Shown: positions 16,724 to 24,723, numbered from the stretch's first letter. The stretch is DNA of 64,000 bases from CALVLD01 sp964467585 (GCA_964467585.1 CAYXRF010000010.1:19695-83694), one strand, 5' to 3'. The notes: a model not told the origin generated them from the sequence alone. Made by a program: numbers and translations.

Positions 16724-17305
16724 TTATCGGGACTTTTGGGTTTGCGCACGATTTACAAAAATCCCAATCACAAACAGTATCCCCGTTGAAGCATAGCCCA
16801 TGAAAGCAGGCGCAAACATTTTTGAGCCGAACAGCGTCAGCGCGGCGGTCACTGCGCATTCCGCCGCGCCGTATATCCGTGACACAAGCCGCATTTTTGC
16901 GCGGCGCGCCTCGGATATGGGATGATTTTTGTGAACAGACGGCGCGTAAATAAAAAAGACGACATAAAATATTGCAGCGATAGGTATTGTTATATATTGA
17001 GGTGCTGAGTTTATAAAATCTGTCGCCCAAACCGATGCGGCGCCAATTCCTACCGAAACCAATGTGCATACCAAATGGGTTGACGCGTGCGCTCCGCCCA
17101 CAAATATCCGCAGAGGAAGCCACGCCGCTATAAACACAAGCATAAAGACGATTTTGCCCATCACCGCTCCGATGACAAGCAGCAGCGCAAGTATCAGCAA
17201 TGTTGACAGCGTGCATTCCGCACCATAGGCGTATGCCGCCTCGCTTGAAGCGTCCGCGCCGTGCTTAACAAGCCAACGCGCAAGCGCAAGAGACAGTCTT
17301 TTCAT
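16724..17305 (-). CDS. agrB: AgrB-type peptide processing protease
   Basis: This 193-residue polytopic membrane protein is an accessory gene regulator B homologue. AgrB cleaves the C-terminal part of AgrD and forms the thiolactone intermediate. The catalytic His and Cys are present in RIFVGGAHASTHLVC (about residues 67-81), followed by four to five hydrophobic segments. Length is typical. GGGGGGGAGGG lies before the ATG. It is the third gene of the kinase-regulator-agrB operon. Its substrate is probably the AgrD-like peptide encoded divergently at 19643-19782, which is the only such peptide I found near it. Confidence 0.9.
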   Translation of the reverse strand: MKRLSLALARWLVKHGADASSEAAYAYGAECTLSTLLILALLLVIGAVMGKIVFMLVFIAAWLPLRIFVGGAHASTHLVCTLVSVGIGAASVWATDFINSAPQYITIPIAAIFYVVFFIYAPSVHKNHPISEARRAKMRLVSRIYGAAECAVTAALTLFGSKMFAPAFMGYASTGILFVIGIFVNRAQTQKSR

Positions 17306-17344
17306 GCTGATAATCCCTCCCCCCCATAAAACCTCTTTTATAAT

Positions 17345-18052
17345 TTAATGAAAGGCAATATAGACCTCAAACGCCTTGCCGACATACTGCTTGGTTATCG
17401 GCAAAAGAGTGCCGTCGGACATTTCAACATCCTTGGTGGATATCCTGTTAACCCTGCACACATTGATTATATGTGAGCGTGAGCATTGCACAAACTGGCT
17501 TGGCAGCGACACGCTTATCTCCGCAAGGGTTTTTCGCTCACGGAAGGTATTGTCCGTTGAATGAATGTAGAGCAGATGATCGTATATCTCGATATACATA
17601 ATATCGTTTATCGGTATGGATACCGCTGCGCTTCCGCCGCGCAAAGCGTAGTATTGCTTGGCGTTGCCGACTATCAGCTTTGCAACGCAGCTCATACACT
17701 CGTTAAACTTTTTTGTAAAATCGGTTCCGTTTTTGTTTATGAAGCGCGTGGCGTTGACCTCATAGCCCAAAAGACCGTATTCAACGTAATCCGAAATGAA
17801 AACTATCGGAATCGAAGGGTTGAGCCGCCGAATATCACGGGCAAATTCCATGCCGTTTTTCATTGGCATCTTGACGTCCAGCATCACACAGTCAAATTGA
17901 GAGAGTGCAATATCGCAGTTGACGTCGGCAGGCGAACTGAAATGCTCGCACGTTACGCTGCTGCGGGCGGACTCCGCCCATGCCTTCAAATGCTGCAATA
18001 TGCGTCCCGCGTGTATCGGGTCATCCTCGAAAACGGCAATCTTAATATCCAT
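17345..18052 (-). CDS. agrA: LytTR family response regulator (AgrA-like)
   Basis: The 235-residue regulator has an N-terminal receiver domain with the acidic pair EDD near residues 9-11, the phosphoacceptor Asp in CVMLDVKMP (about residue 58) and the conserved Lys in RFINKNG (about 105). A C-terminal LytTR DNA-binding domain follows (about 135-230, including YIEIYDHLLYIHS and FVQCSRSHIINV). AgrA proteins of this type activate agr promoters by binding direct or inverted repeats. The gene starts three bases after the kinase stop codon without a clear ribosome site, so translation is likely coupled. The two short repeats in the divergent region at 19448-19575 are candidate binding sites (inference). 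The symbol is by analogy. Confidence 0.88.
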   Translation of the reverse strand: MDIKIAVFEDDPIHAGRILQHLKAWAESARSSVTCEHFSSPADVNCDIALSQFDCVMLDVKMPMKNGMEFARDIRRLNPSIPIVFISDYVEYGLLGYEVNATRFINKNGTDFTKKFNECMSCVAKLIVGNAKQYYALRGGSAAVSIPINDIMYIEIYDHLLYIHSTDNTFRERKTLAEISVSLPSQFVQCSRSHIINVCRVNRISTKDVEMSDGTLLPITKQYVGKAFEVYIAFH

Positions 18053-18055
18053 ACA

Positions 18056-19357
18056 TCACACCAATTGCAGCAAAACCACTGCCTCAAACGTTTCGGGAAG
18101 CGGCTTAAGCAGCATATAGCCGCTGTGCTTTTCCGCTATGTGGCGCACGCGCTCCAGCCCCACGCCATGCTCGGACTTTTTATTTTTTGTTGTGGCAAGG
18201 CGTCCGTTTTCATACTCATAAAGACCGTCACAGGGGTTAAAAAGCCTTATCTTCAGCATTTTGCCCGCGACTGACATTGAAAAATCAATCGTGCGCTCCT
18301 CCTCGGGCAAAAGCACAACAGCATTTATGGCGTTGTCAAAAAGATTCATTATAACTGAACAGACGTCCGATGCGTCAACGCTCATGTTCTCGGGTATCGC
18401 AAGCGTACTGTTGACATTGATATGCTGCTTTTGCGCTGAAATCAGCTTGATAGTTATCGTGGCGTCGATAGCGGGGTTGCCTGTGCCAATCAGCAGGGAG
18501 GCGTTTTGCGCAGCATCGTCCATCTCGCCAATATAGCGCACTATGCTGCCGCACTCGTTATTTTTTGCAAGCATTGAAAGCGTTGAAAGCGTGCCGCTCA
18601 TGTCATGCCGCCATTCCCGCACATAACGGTACATAGCTTCAACCTGACGTATATGCTCGACTTCAAGCTTTGCCTGCTGAAGCTCCTTTTGAGCGTCAAG
18701 GTTTTTTTGATATATTTGAGACAGAAAATGAGAAAGCAGCAGCAGACCCGCACACAGCAGCAGTATCATGGCGTTTGCAATGCCGCACGGAACCACGCTT
18801 ACTCCAAGCGCTTCAAGCTCGAAAAGCTGATTCGCATGATATAAAAGCGCCGCTATGCCCAGCGCGATAAGCGCCACGGGCATATATCTGAGCAGCGGCG
18901 GGATAAATCCTTCCCTCGGCTTGACCGTGAAAAGCAACAGCATTATTGCAAAATTGCACGCCATGTAAAGCAAAAGGGCGATCGCCCGCGTGCCCGTTGA
19001 GGGCGTAATTGAGGATTCTCCCCTCTGTGTAAGCGTCATTACAAAGGATATGATAAAGTCGCTCACGCAAAAAATCAGATGAGGGGTTACTCCCCAAATG
19101 ATTCTGCGTGTTAACGAACCTCCGAAAAGAAAGGATGAATAGAGTGTGAATACAACCACGTTGACGCCCGTTACTATCGCCCAGTGCAGCGACATGTGGT
19201 TCATTATCATTGTTCCAACCGCTATCAGCGGAAGCAGACCCAATGCAATGTAAAGCTTTGGTTTGTCAATTCCAAGCTGCCGTCTGAAAAGAAGAAAGGC
19301 GACAACGGCTTCGCTGAGGCACACGACGCCTTCGTAAACGATCCACAAAAGACTCAA
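18056..19357 (-). CDS. agrC: GHKL-type sensor histidine kinase (AgrC-like)
   Basis: This protein of about 433 residues has six to seven N-terminal membrane helices (to about residue 205), which form the peptide-sensing part, and a coiled linker (QKNLDAQKELQQAKLEVEHI). A dimerisation segment carries the phosphoacceptor His in REWRHDMSGTLSTL. The GHKL ATPase domain has the N box (NLFDNAINAV) and the G box (HGVGLERV). This is the arrangement of AgrC-type receptors for cyclic peptides. The start is ambiguous: GAGG lies 8 bases before a TTG at 19357, which I prefer, while a GTG at 19366 lies almost on top of it. The promoter is at 19397-19425. It is the first gene of the agr operon. Confidence 0.88.
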   Translation of the reverse strand: MSLLWIVYEGVVCLSEAVVAFLLFRRQLGIDKPKLYIALGLLPLIAVGTMIMNHMSLHWAIVTGVNVVVFTLYSSFLFGGSLTRRIIWGVTPHLIFCVSDFIISFVMTLTQRGESSITPSTGTRAIALLLYMACNFAIMLLLFTVKPREGFIPPLLRYMPVALIALGIAALLYHANQLFELEALGVSVVPCGIANAMILLLCAGLLLLSHFLSQIYQKNLDAQKELQQAKLEVEHIRQVEAMYRYVREWRHDMSGTLSTLSMLAKNNECGSIVRYIGEMDDAAQNASLLIGTGNPAIDATITIKLISAQKQHINVNSTLAIPENMSVDASDVCSVIMNLFDNAINAVVLLPEEERTIDFSMSVAGKMLKIRLFNPCDGLYEYENGRLATTKNKKSEHGVGLERVRHIAEKHSGYMLLKPLPETFEAVVLLQLV

Positions 19358-19396
19358 ACGCAACACCTCGTTTCGTATTTACGCGTTCCTTATTTA

Positions 19397-19425
19397 AGTA
19401 TAAATGAGGCGAATTATCAAGTCAA
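19397..19425 (-). promoter_or_regulatory. Promoter of the kinase-regulator-agrB operon
   Basis: On the minus strand TTGACT (19420-19425) and TATACT (19397-19402) are 17 bases apart, giving a leader of about 35 bases. Confidence 0.65.
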
Positions 19426-19447
19426 CGATAATTCACGCAAAAAAACA

Positions 19448-19575
19448 GTCGTTTCACGACAAGTGTCACATCGTCATTTGAAATATTCATAATTCGACAT
19501 TATTCGACAGCCGCTCGCGCTGTGCGCACATTGTAAGACAAAAACTCACGTCAAAAAAGAGGCGTTTCACGACAA
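19448..19575. promoter_or_regulatory. Repeated dyads, candidate regulator sites of the agr locus
   Basis: The 13-mer CGTTTCACGACAA occurs at 19450-19462 and again at 19563-19575. The first copy lies within the perfect dyad GTCGT-TTC-ACGAC (19448-19460); the second is the same dyad with one mismatch (19561-19573). The first lies about 23 bases upstream of the kinase promoter's -35 element and the second about 5 bases upstream of a weak agrD -35 element, so each divergent promoter has one copy. LytTR regulators bind short repeats in this position, which makes these the best candidate sites. Confidence 0.5.
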
Positions 19576-19580
19576 TTCTA

Positions 19581-19609
19581 TATACAAGATAATAATGACA
19601 ATATAAAAT
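19581..19609 (+). promoter_or_regulatory. Weak promoter before the agrD-like reading frame
   Basis: TATACA (19581-19586) and TAAAAT (19604-19609) are 17 bases apart, just after the second regulator repeat. A poor -35 element next to a regulator site fits an activated promoter, as known for agr P2/P3 type promoters. Confidence 0.4.
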
Positions 19610-19642
19610 GAAGTCATACCATATGAAGGGAGTGAAATCGGT

Positions 19643-19782
19643 ATGAAAAGTTGACGGCGATTATCGCATCTGCGGCTGTCGCGTTGTCCGCAATTATGTT
19701 GTTTGCGGCTAACGTTTTTGCATCGGCGCCTTGCAGCGGGATTTACTGCGAGCCCGAGGTTCCCGAGATGCTTAGAAGGTAA
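19643..19782 (+). pseudogene. agrD: AgrD-like cyclic peptide precursor with a one-base frameshift
   Basis: A ribosome site (AAGGGAG) lies ten bases before ATG 19643, but that frame reads M-K-S-stop. In the -1 frame from TTG 19651 there is an uninterrupted 43-codon reading frame to TAA at 19780-19782. Adding one A to the AAAA run (19646-19649) joins them into a 46-residue peptide starting MKKLTAIIASAA. It has a hydrophobic helix, then ASAPCSGIYCEPEVPEMLRR. This matches AgrD: hydrophobic leader, Cys starting a five-residue ring (Cys31 to Tyr35), then an acidic tail E-V-P-E-x-L, which aligns with CDFIM-D-EVEVPKEL of Staphylococcus aureus AgrD. The predicted signal is a CSGIY thiolactone. The shift may be a sequencing error, a real mutation, or a coupled restart at the overlapping TTGA. 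Confidence 0.8.
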
Positions 19783-20250
19783 CACCATTGACTTTGATTT
19801 TGCAAGTGCGGCGCGGCGGCGCAGAGCGTTGCGGCAAACAGCTCTGACGTCGTCCACAAATTTCATGTTTGTACTCACAGGGTTATCGCTGTGATAGTAA
19901 ATGAGCGCTTTACTATCCCGACGATAAAGGGGACAAGCGCAAAACGCAGCATCAGCGACTGCACGCGCCTGTCCCAATTCAAGGCTTGTTGCGGCGGGCG
20001 GACAAAAAGAGCATGCCCTCCCGCCGAACCGCCTCTTTGCCCGTGGCGGAAAACCTCTCGTCGGAGGACATCACTTCATCATCACAATTTATTCGCATTT
20101 CATATGGCATACGCCTCCGCCGCCGTGTTAATTCCTCCAATACGGCGGCGGCAGAGTGAAAAAAACAACCTATGCGCCCCGCATTGGGGCATTTTTTCTA
20201 AACACTGATAGTGGTGAAAGCCGAAAGAAATCTGTAACGGCAACCAAAAT
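19783..20250. other. Gap after the agrD-like frame without an evident gene
   Basis: In these 468 bases no reading frame has a ribosome site and a recognisable product. There are several GC-rich dyads, the largest being CCGCCGCCGT (20117-20126) with ACGGCGGCGG (20142-20151), and a terminator at 20172-20196. The composition is less gene-like than in the neighbours. It could be the remains of a further gene or a structured RNA, but nothing decides between these. Confidence 0.5.
20172..20196. terminator. Terminator between the agrD-like frame and the flavodoxin gene
   Basis: GCCCC (20175-20179) pairs with GGGGC (20185-20189), extended by ATG/CAT with one mismatch. Six T bases follow on the plus strand and an A-rich run precedes it, so it can act in both directions for these convergent units. 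Confidence 0.65.
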
Positions 20251-20832
20251 TCAATCCTTATCGGTGGACGCGGCGTCTGTGCGGTTGTCCAACGCCAAAG
20301 CGCTGTCCGCCGTATCGTTAGGCGTGTATTTTATGCCGTGTCCGCATCTTTGCGCACGCTTATCCGCACGCTTTTCTGCGCGCAGCTGCTTTTCGCGTCT
20401 TTTATCACGCTTTTTCAGATCCTCTGTTTTTATCACCTGATAGCTGACAACATGAGAGCCCTGCATCTCGACAAATCTTGTTGTTTCCATCCGCGCCTTT
20501 GCTTCGCCCGAATCGGATGTGAAAACAAGCGATATGTTTTTGCCCGCCGGCAAGTCACGGATAATGTTGTTGAACGCGGGTGCGGGATAGCCGTTCCATA
20601 TGGGACAGCAAATTGTAATCTCGTCATATTCGTTCATATCTATGGCAAACGGCTCAACATACACCTGTCGGCGGTGTTTTGCCTGCCCCGGCCCGAAAAC
20701 ATAAACCGCAAAAGGCGGTCTGCGTCTTTGCTCCCGCACCTCGTAAAGCTCTGCGTCAAGCTCCTTTGCTATGCGCGTCGCTTCATATCGGGTGCGTCCG
20801 GAATATGAAAAATACATTACAAGTCTATACAT
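20251..20832 (-). CDS. Flavodoxin-fold protein
   Basis: This 193-residue protein has a flavodoxin-like N-terminal fold. It has a phosphate-binding loop of the YSYSGRTRYEA type (residues about 8-18), a second loop CPIWNGYPAPAFNNI (about 74-88) and TSDSGEAKARM near 108-118, the three segments that hold FMN in flavodoxins. The C-terminal 50 residues are highly charged (KKRDKRREKQLRAEKRADKR) and probably disordered. It most likely carries electrons in the cytoplasm. It is the second gene after the MBL hydrolase (6-base gap). The basic tail is unusual for a flavodoxin. Confidence 0.8.
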   Translation of the reverse strand: MYRLVMYFSYSGRTRYEATRIAKELDAELYEVREQRRRPPFAVYVFGPGQAKHRRQVYVEPFAIDMNEYDEITICCPIWNGYPAPAFNNIIRDLPAGKNISLVFTSDSGEAKARMETTRFVEMQGSHVVSYQVIKTEDLKKRDKRREKQLRAEKRADKRAQRCGHGIKYTPNDTADSALALDNRTDAASTDKD

Positions 20833-20838
20833 ATCAGC

Positions 20839-21957
20839 TCATCCGCCCAACGAGGGGGACACCGTTACGCTGCGCTTATACAGCATTATTGTAATCGTCC
20901 CAAGCTCATCCGTGCGATAAATGGGTATTCCCGCTGCATTAAGCTTTGAAATCGTTTCTTTATGGGGATGCCCATAATCGTTATCCTTTCCGAGACTGAT
21001 TACGGCGTATGAAGGGCTTACCGCGGACAGAAAAGCATCGCTTGTGGAGCTTGACGAGCCGTGATGCCCAACCTTTAGCACCTGTGCGCTGAAATATTCT
21101 GCGGGCAAAGCGTTAAGCATCGCCGCCTCCGCGAACGCCTCCGCATCGCCTGTCAGAATAATCGCGGACGTGCCGTATTCAACCCTGAGCACTATGCTCC
21201 AGTTGTTGAGATCGTCATAATCCACCCCTTCAAGCGGGGAAAGTATCCTCACGGTGCAGGCTTCGTCCCATTCGATTACAGAATCCCGCCCGCCCCACGC
21301 GTCAACAGTCTCCACCTGCTTTTCAACAAGTGCGTTCAGCATTTTTTCGTATGTGGCGGTATCATGATCTACAGGACAGTTGTAAAACGTGCCTATCTCA
21401 AAGCTGTTTATCACCTTTGTCATTGCACCTATGTGATCGGAATGGGGATGCGTGGCAACCACAACGTCAAGCCGTTCAATATTTTTGCTCTTCAAAAAAT
21501 CGGAAACAACGTTGAAATATTTGGACTCGCCTGCGTCAACAAGCATTGTTTTGCCATTTGGGGAAACCAGCAAAAGGCAATCGCCCTGCCCAACGTCTAT
21601 TGCATAAACAGTCACCGCGCTGTCGTCCGGAAGCGTGGATATAGGGTCTGAGTCTGTTGGCTGAGGTATCGCAGAATGCTCGGGCGCAAGTGTGACGTCA
21701 GCGCTTGCGGGCGACTGCTCCTGTGTGAACCACCCTTCAACCGTGCCAAAATAAACCGCCACAAGCAGCAGCGCCACAAATACCACCGTCAGCACAAATG
21801 GAACCGGAGACACTCCCCTGCCGCCTATGCCGCCGTTGGTGCGCTTTGCATTGCTGCCCGAATGCGACTGCGCGGACGCGGCGGAAGCATTGCTTGATGT
21901 GCCGCCGCTGCTTTTGTTGCTGTGCGTATTGTTGCTTTTTTTAATACCGTTATCCAT
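20839..21957 (-). CDS. ComEC/Rec2-like metallo-beta-lactamase fold hydrolase, membrane-anchored
   Basis: The 372-residue protein has a Ser/Asn/Gly-rich N-terminal tail of about 50 residues and a transmembrane helix (about 55-75). A low-complexity linker and an extracytoplasmic MBL-fold domain follow. The domain has VGQGDCLLLV near its start, the metal site ATHPHSDHIGAM (HxHxDH), a later TGDAE and VGHHGSSSSTSDAFL (metal ligands), resembling the C-terminal domain of ComEC. Stand-alone forms occur in clostridia; a nuclease role is suggested by family only. I chose ATG 21957 because GGGGGAT lies before it; the ATG at 21969 overlaps that site. It is the first gene of the pair with the flavodoxin. 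Confidence 0.87.
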   Translation of the reverse strand: MDNGIKKSNNTHSNKSSGGTSSNASAASAQSHSGSNAKRTNGGIGGRGVSPVPFVLTVVFVALLLVAVYFGTVEGWFTQEQSPASADVTLAPEHSAIPQPTDSDPISTLPDDSAVTVYAIDVGQGDCLLLVSPNGKTMLVDAGESKYFNVVSDFLKSKNIERLDVVVATHPHSDHIGAMTKVINSFEIGTFYNCPVDHDTATYEKMLNALVEKQVETVDAWGGRDSVIEWDEACTVRILSPLEGVDYDDLNNWSIVLRVEYGTSAIILTGDAEAFAEAAMLNALPAEYFSAQVLKVGHHGSSSSTSDAFLSAVSPSYAVISLGKDNDYGHPHKETISKLNAAGIPIYRTDELGTITIMLYKRSVTVSPSLGG

Positions 21958-22008
21958 AATATCCCCCATTAAATAATCCGTTAATGAATTATATCATTTA
22001 ATACTTGT

Positions 22009-22695
22009 TCACACAAGCGCAAAACCCAAAGCAATGCAAACCTGTGCGGCAATATATGTGGACATTATCACAATGCTGTCTGCTTTTGCACGCGGAAGCG
22101 CAAATGTGTGCGTTGCAAGCACGGTATCGGATGCGGCAAACAGTATGCTTCCCGCCGCAAGAAGCATAGTTGCGTATGTGGGCATCCGCATATGCGCGTA
22201 TATCATCAGCGCGACCACGACCGCCAAGGTTGTCATATATACAAAGCAGGCGGGGCGCATTGGCTTTTCAACATGGGGGAACAGCCTTTTGACAAGAACA
22301 ATCAGCAGAAAAACCATCACGCATATAACAGCGAACAGCACGGCATAGCGCCAAACGCTTGGTGAGGAATTGAACGGAATGCCGAACACGCACAGCATAT
22401 AGAAAACATGACCTATCCAGAAAAACAGCATACCGACTGCAAAGAACTGCTTTTTTATGATGGAAGCCATAAGCATTATGTCGCCCACGCAGCCGAGCGC
22501 AAGAGCTGTTATAACCATCCATGAAACGGCTTTGCCGCGCACCGCGCACACGCAGCAATAAAGTGCGATTATAATCGGCACGAGCATCGGCTTTGTAATG
22601 CCGTGCATCAGCCGCACGCCGCTTATCCATCCCGCCATGTGTATTGCGGACGCCGCAAGCAGCGCTGCCGCGGATATCCATACTCCAATCATCAT
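22009..22695 (-). CDS. YhhN/TMEM86 family membrane protein (putative lysoplasmalogenase)
   Basis: The 228-residue protein has about seven to eight membrane helices and the YhhN family segments KPMLVPIII (Lys-Pro at the end of helix 2), CVGDIMLM and FAASDTVLA. Animal members hydrolyse lysoplasmalogens, cutting the vinyl-ether bond; clostridia contain plasmalogens, which would fit, but the bacterial role is not proven by sequence. GGGGGG lies before the ATG pair at 22695. A TATAAT on the minus strand at about 22730 is consistent with its own promoter. It is divergent from the NifU-like gene. Confidence 0.83.
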   Translation of the reverse strand: MMIGVWISAAALLAASAIHMAGWISGVRLMHGITKPMLVPIIIALYCCVCAVRGKAVSWMVITALALGCVGDIMLMASIIKKQFFAVGMLFFWIGHVFYMLCVFGIPFNSSPSVWRYAVLFAVICVMVFLLIVLVKRLFPHVEKPMRPACFVYMTTLAVVVALMIYAHMRMPTYATMLLAAGSILFAASDTVLATHTFALPRAKADSIVIMSTYIAAQVCIALGFALV

Positions 22696-22833
22696 ATACT
22701 ACCCCCCAAGTATGCGAATACGTTTTTTGATTATAGCACAGGTGGATAAAAATTGCTCTTGTTTTTTGAAAAAAAGCTGATAAAATAGACGTATTATGTA
22801 TAATGAGGAAGTTTTCTTCCGAAAGGAGAAGTA

Positions 22834-23526
22834 ATGGAATACACACGCGAGGTTAACGAGATGTGCTGCGTTGCAAAGGGCGCGGTGCATGACCCCGCCC
22901 CCATCCCTGAGGAGGGCAAGTGGATAAAGGCAAAGCAGATCGATCAGATAAGCGGTCTGTCCCACGGCGTGGGGCGCTGCGCTCCCCAGCAGGGCGCCTG
23001 CAAGCTGACGTTAAACGTCAAAGAGGGCATTATTCAAGAGGCGCTGATTGAAACAATCGGCTGCAGCGGAATGACGCATTCCGCAGCTATGGCGGCCGAG
23101 ATTCTGCCCGGTAAAACTCTGCTTGAGGCTATGAACACCGATCTCGTCTGCGACGCTATAAATGTCGCCATGAGAGAGATATTCCTTCAGTTTGTTTACG
23201 GGCGCACGCAGAGCGCATTCTCCGACGACGGTTTGCCCGTTGGCGGCGGGCTTGAAGACCTTGGAAAGGGTCTGCGCAGTCAGATAGGCACTATGTACGG
23301 CACAAAGGCGAAGGGCGCAAGGTATCTCGAGATGACCGAGGGCTATGTTACACGAGTTGCGCTTGACGAAAACAACGAGATAATCGGCTATGAATTTGTC
23401 AGCATAGGCAAAATGATGGAAGCCGTTAAAAAGGGTATGGAGCCTAACGAGGCGTACAAAAAGTTTACGGGCGTATATGGGCGTTTTGCGGACGGTGTTA
23501 AATACATCGACCCCCGCAGAAATTGA
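22834..23526 (+). CDS. NifU-like iron-sulfur scaffold-type protein, partner of GGGtGRT protein
   Basis: The 230-residue protein carries a NifU/IscU-like segment: GRCAPQQGACKLTLNV, then ETIGCSGMTHSAAMAAEIL, with cysteines that resemble scaffold ligands. The C-terminal half has conserved GKGLRSQIGTMYGTKAKGARYLEMTEGYV. Such proteins are annotated as iron-sulfur cluster assembly scaffolds in clostridia and are encoded next to GGGtGRT proteins, as here (9-base gap). The biochemical role is not known to me. GAAAGGAG lies before the start. No HesB or IscS partner is in the window, so a classical cluster-assembly role is uncertain. Confidence 0.8.
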   Translation: MEYTREVNEMCCVAKGAVHDPAPIPEEGKWIKAKQIDQISGLSHGVGRCAPQQGACKLTLNVKEGIIQEALIETIGCSGMTHSAAMAAEILPGKTLLEAMNTDLVCDAINVAMREIFLQFVYGRTQSAFSDDGLPVGGGLEDLGKGLRSQIGTMYGTKAKGARYLEMTEGYVTRVALDENNEIIGYEFVSIGKMMEAVKKGMEPNEAYKKFTGVYGRFADGVKYIDPRRN

Positions 23527-23535
23527 GGTAAGCAT

Positions 23536-24534
23536 ATGATAACATTTGAAGGCTATGAAAGACGTATCGCCACCCTGACCGCCGAGATGCCCAAATATGG
23601 TATCTCAAGTCTTGAGCAGGCGAAGGAAATTACAGACGCCGCAGGCATTGATGTGCGTGCGATAGTTCAGGGCATTCAGCCCATTGCTTTTGAGAATGCC
23701 GTTTGGGCATACACGCTTGGAGCGGCGATCGCCATAAAGCGCGGCGTAAAAACAGCCGCTGAAGCAGCCGAGGCTATCGGATGCGGACTTCAGGCGTTTT
23801 GCATCCCCGGCTCCGTTGCGGACAACCGCAAGGTGGGGCTTGGTCACGGCAATCTGGGCGCGATGCTTCTTACGGAAGAAACCCGCTGCTTCGCTTTTCT
23901 TGCCGGTCATGAGAGCTTTGCCGCCGCAGAGGGCGCGATAGGCATTGCGCGCACGGCAAACAAGGTCAGAAAAATACCGCTTCAGGTGATACTCAACGGG
24001 CTTGGCAAGGACGCCGCGTACATAATCTCACGCATAAACGGTTTTACATATGTTGAAACCGAGTATGACCCATACACCGATGGTTTGAAAATTGTCTACA
24101 CCCGCCCGTTCTCCGACGGTGAGCGCGCAAAGGTGCGCTGCTATGGCGCGGACGACGTCTGCGAGGGTGTTGCAATAATGCGTCACGAGGGTGTTGACGT
24201 GTCCATAACGGGCAACTCCACAAACCCGACACGCTTTCAGCATCCGGTTGCCGGCACATATAAAAAATGGTGCTGGGAAAACGGCAAAAAATACTTTTCT
24301 GTCGCCTCCGGCGGCGGCACGGGACGCACTCTGCATCCCGATAACGTTGCGGCCGGTCCTGCCAGCTACGGCATGACGGACACAATGGGGCGTATGCACT
24401 CCGACGCGCAGTTTGCCGGCTCAAGCTCCGTTCCCGCGCACGTTGAGATGATGGGGCTTATCGGCATGGGCAACAACCCGATGGTTGGCGCAACAGTCGC
24501 AGTTGCCGTTGCCGTGGCTGAAGCTTTGAGCTGA
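23536..24534 (+). CDS. GGGtGRT family protein of unknown function
   Basis: The 332-residue protein carries the family signature GGGTGRT in ASGGGTGRTLHPDN (about residues 257-270) and conserved flanks PVAGTYKKWCWENGKKYFSVASG and SYGMTDTMGRMHSDAQFAGSSS. It opens with EGYERRIATLTAEMPKYGI, has a long central region with GHGNLGAMLL and AGHESFAAAEGAIGIARTANKVRKIPLQVILNGLGKDAA split by short loops, and lacks membrane segments. The family occurs in anaerobes next to the NifU-like gene; its activity is not established. The two genes are probably translated together. The terminator at 24624-24656 ends the unit. Confidence 0.87.
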   Translation: MITFEGYERRIATLTAEMPKYGISSLEQAKEITDAAGIDVRAIVQGIQPIAFENAVWAYTLGAAIAIKRGVKTAAEAAEAIGCGLQAFCIPGSVADNRKVGLGHGNLGAMLLTEETRCFAFLAGHESFAAAEGAIGIARTANKVRKIPLQVILNGLGKDAAYIISRINGFTYVETEYDPYTDGLKIVYTRPFSDGERAKVRCYGADDVCEGVAIMRHEGVDVSITGNSTNPTRFQHPVAGTYKKWCWENGKKYFSVASGGGTGRTLHPDNVAAGPASYGMTDTMGRMHSDAQFAGSSSVPAHVEMMGLIGMGNNPMVGATVAVAVAVAEALS

Positions 24535-24623
24535 AAGTGCCGACACACTGCAAATCGCAGTGCCGCATTTGCCCTGCGGTTTGCACTAACGTGAAAATTT
24601 CTCTCTGACAGACTGAATTATTT

Positions 24624-24656
24624 AAGCAGCGAAGCTATGTGTTCGCTGCTTTTATT
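24624..24656 (+). terminator. Terminator after the GGGtGRT gene
   Basis: AAGCAGCGAA (24624-24633) pairs perfectly with TTCGCTGCTT (24642-24651), followed by a short TTATT tract. Confidence 0.7.
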
Positions 24657-24686
24657 AACTGAAGAACAAGGCTCGTCTGAAAACTG

Positions 24687-24723
24687 AAGCCGCACATCTG
24701 CGTTTGATGCAAATGTGCGGCTT
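24687..24723 (-). terminator. Probable terminator of the hydrogenase operon
   Basis: AAGCCGCACAT (24687-24697) pairs perfectly with ATGTGCGGCTT (24713-24723). On the minus strand it lies about 130 bases after the hydA stop, followed by CAGTTTTCAG, so the T-tail is short. Confidence 0.6.

Noticed and set aside
16567..16749. 60-residue minus-strand frame after agrB as a possible AgrD
   Set aside because: It overlaps the end of agrB and the terminator stem, has no hydrophobic leader followed by a Cys ring and E-V-P tail, and no ribosome site; the divergent frame at 19643-19782 fits far better.
19567..19977. 136-codon minus-strand frame across the agrD-like region
   Set aside because: Arg/Cys-rich translation without ribosome site; it runs opposite to the agrD-like frame and through its promoter.
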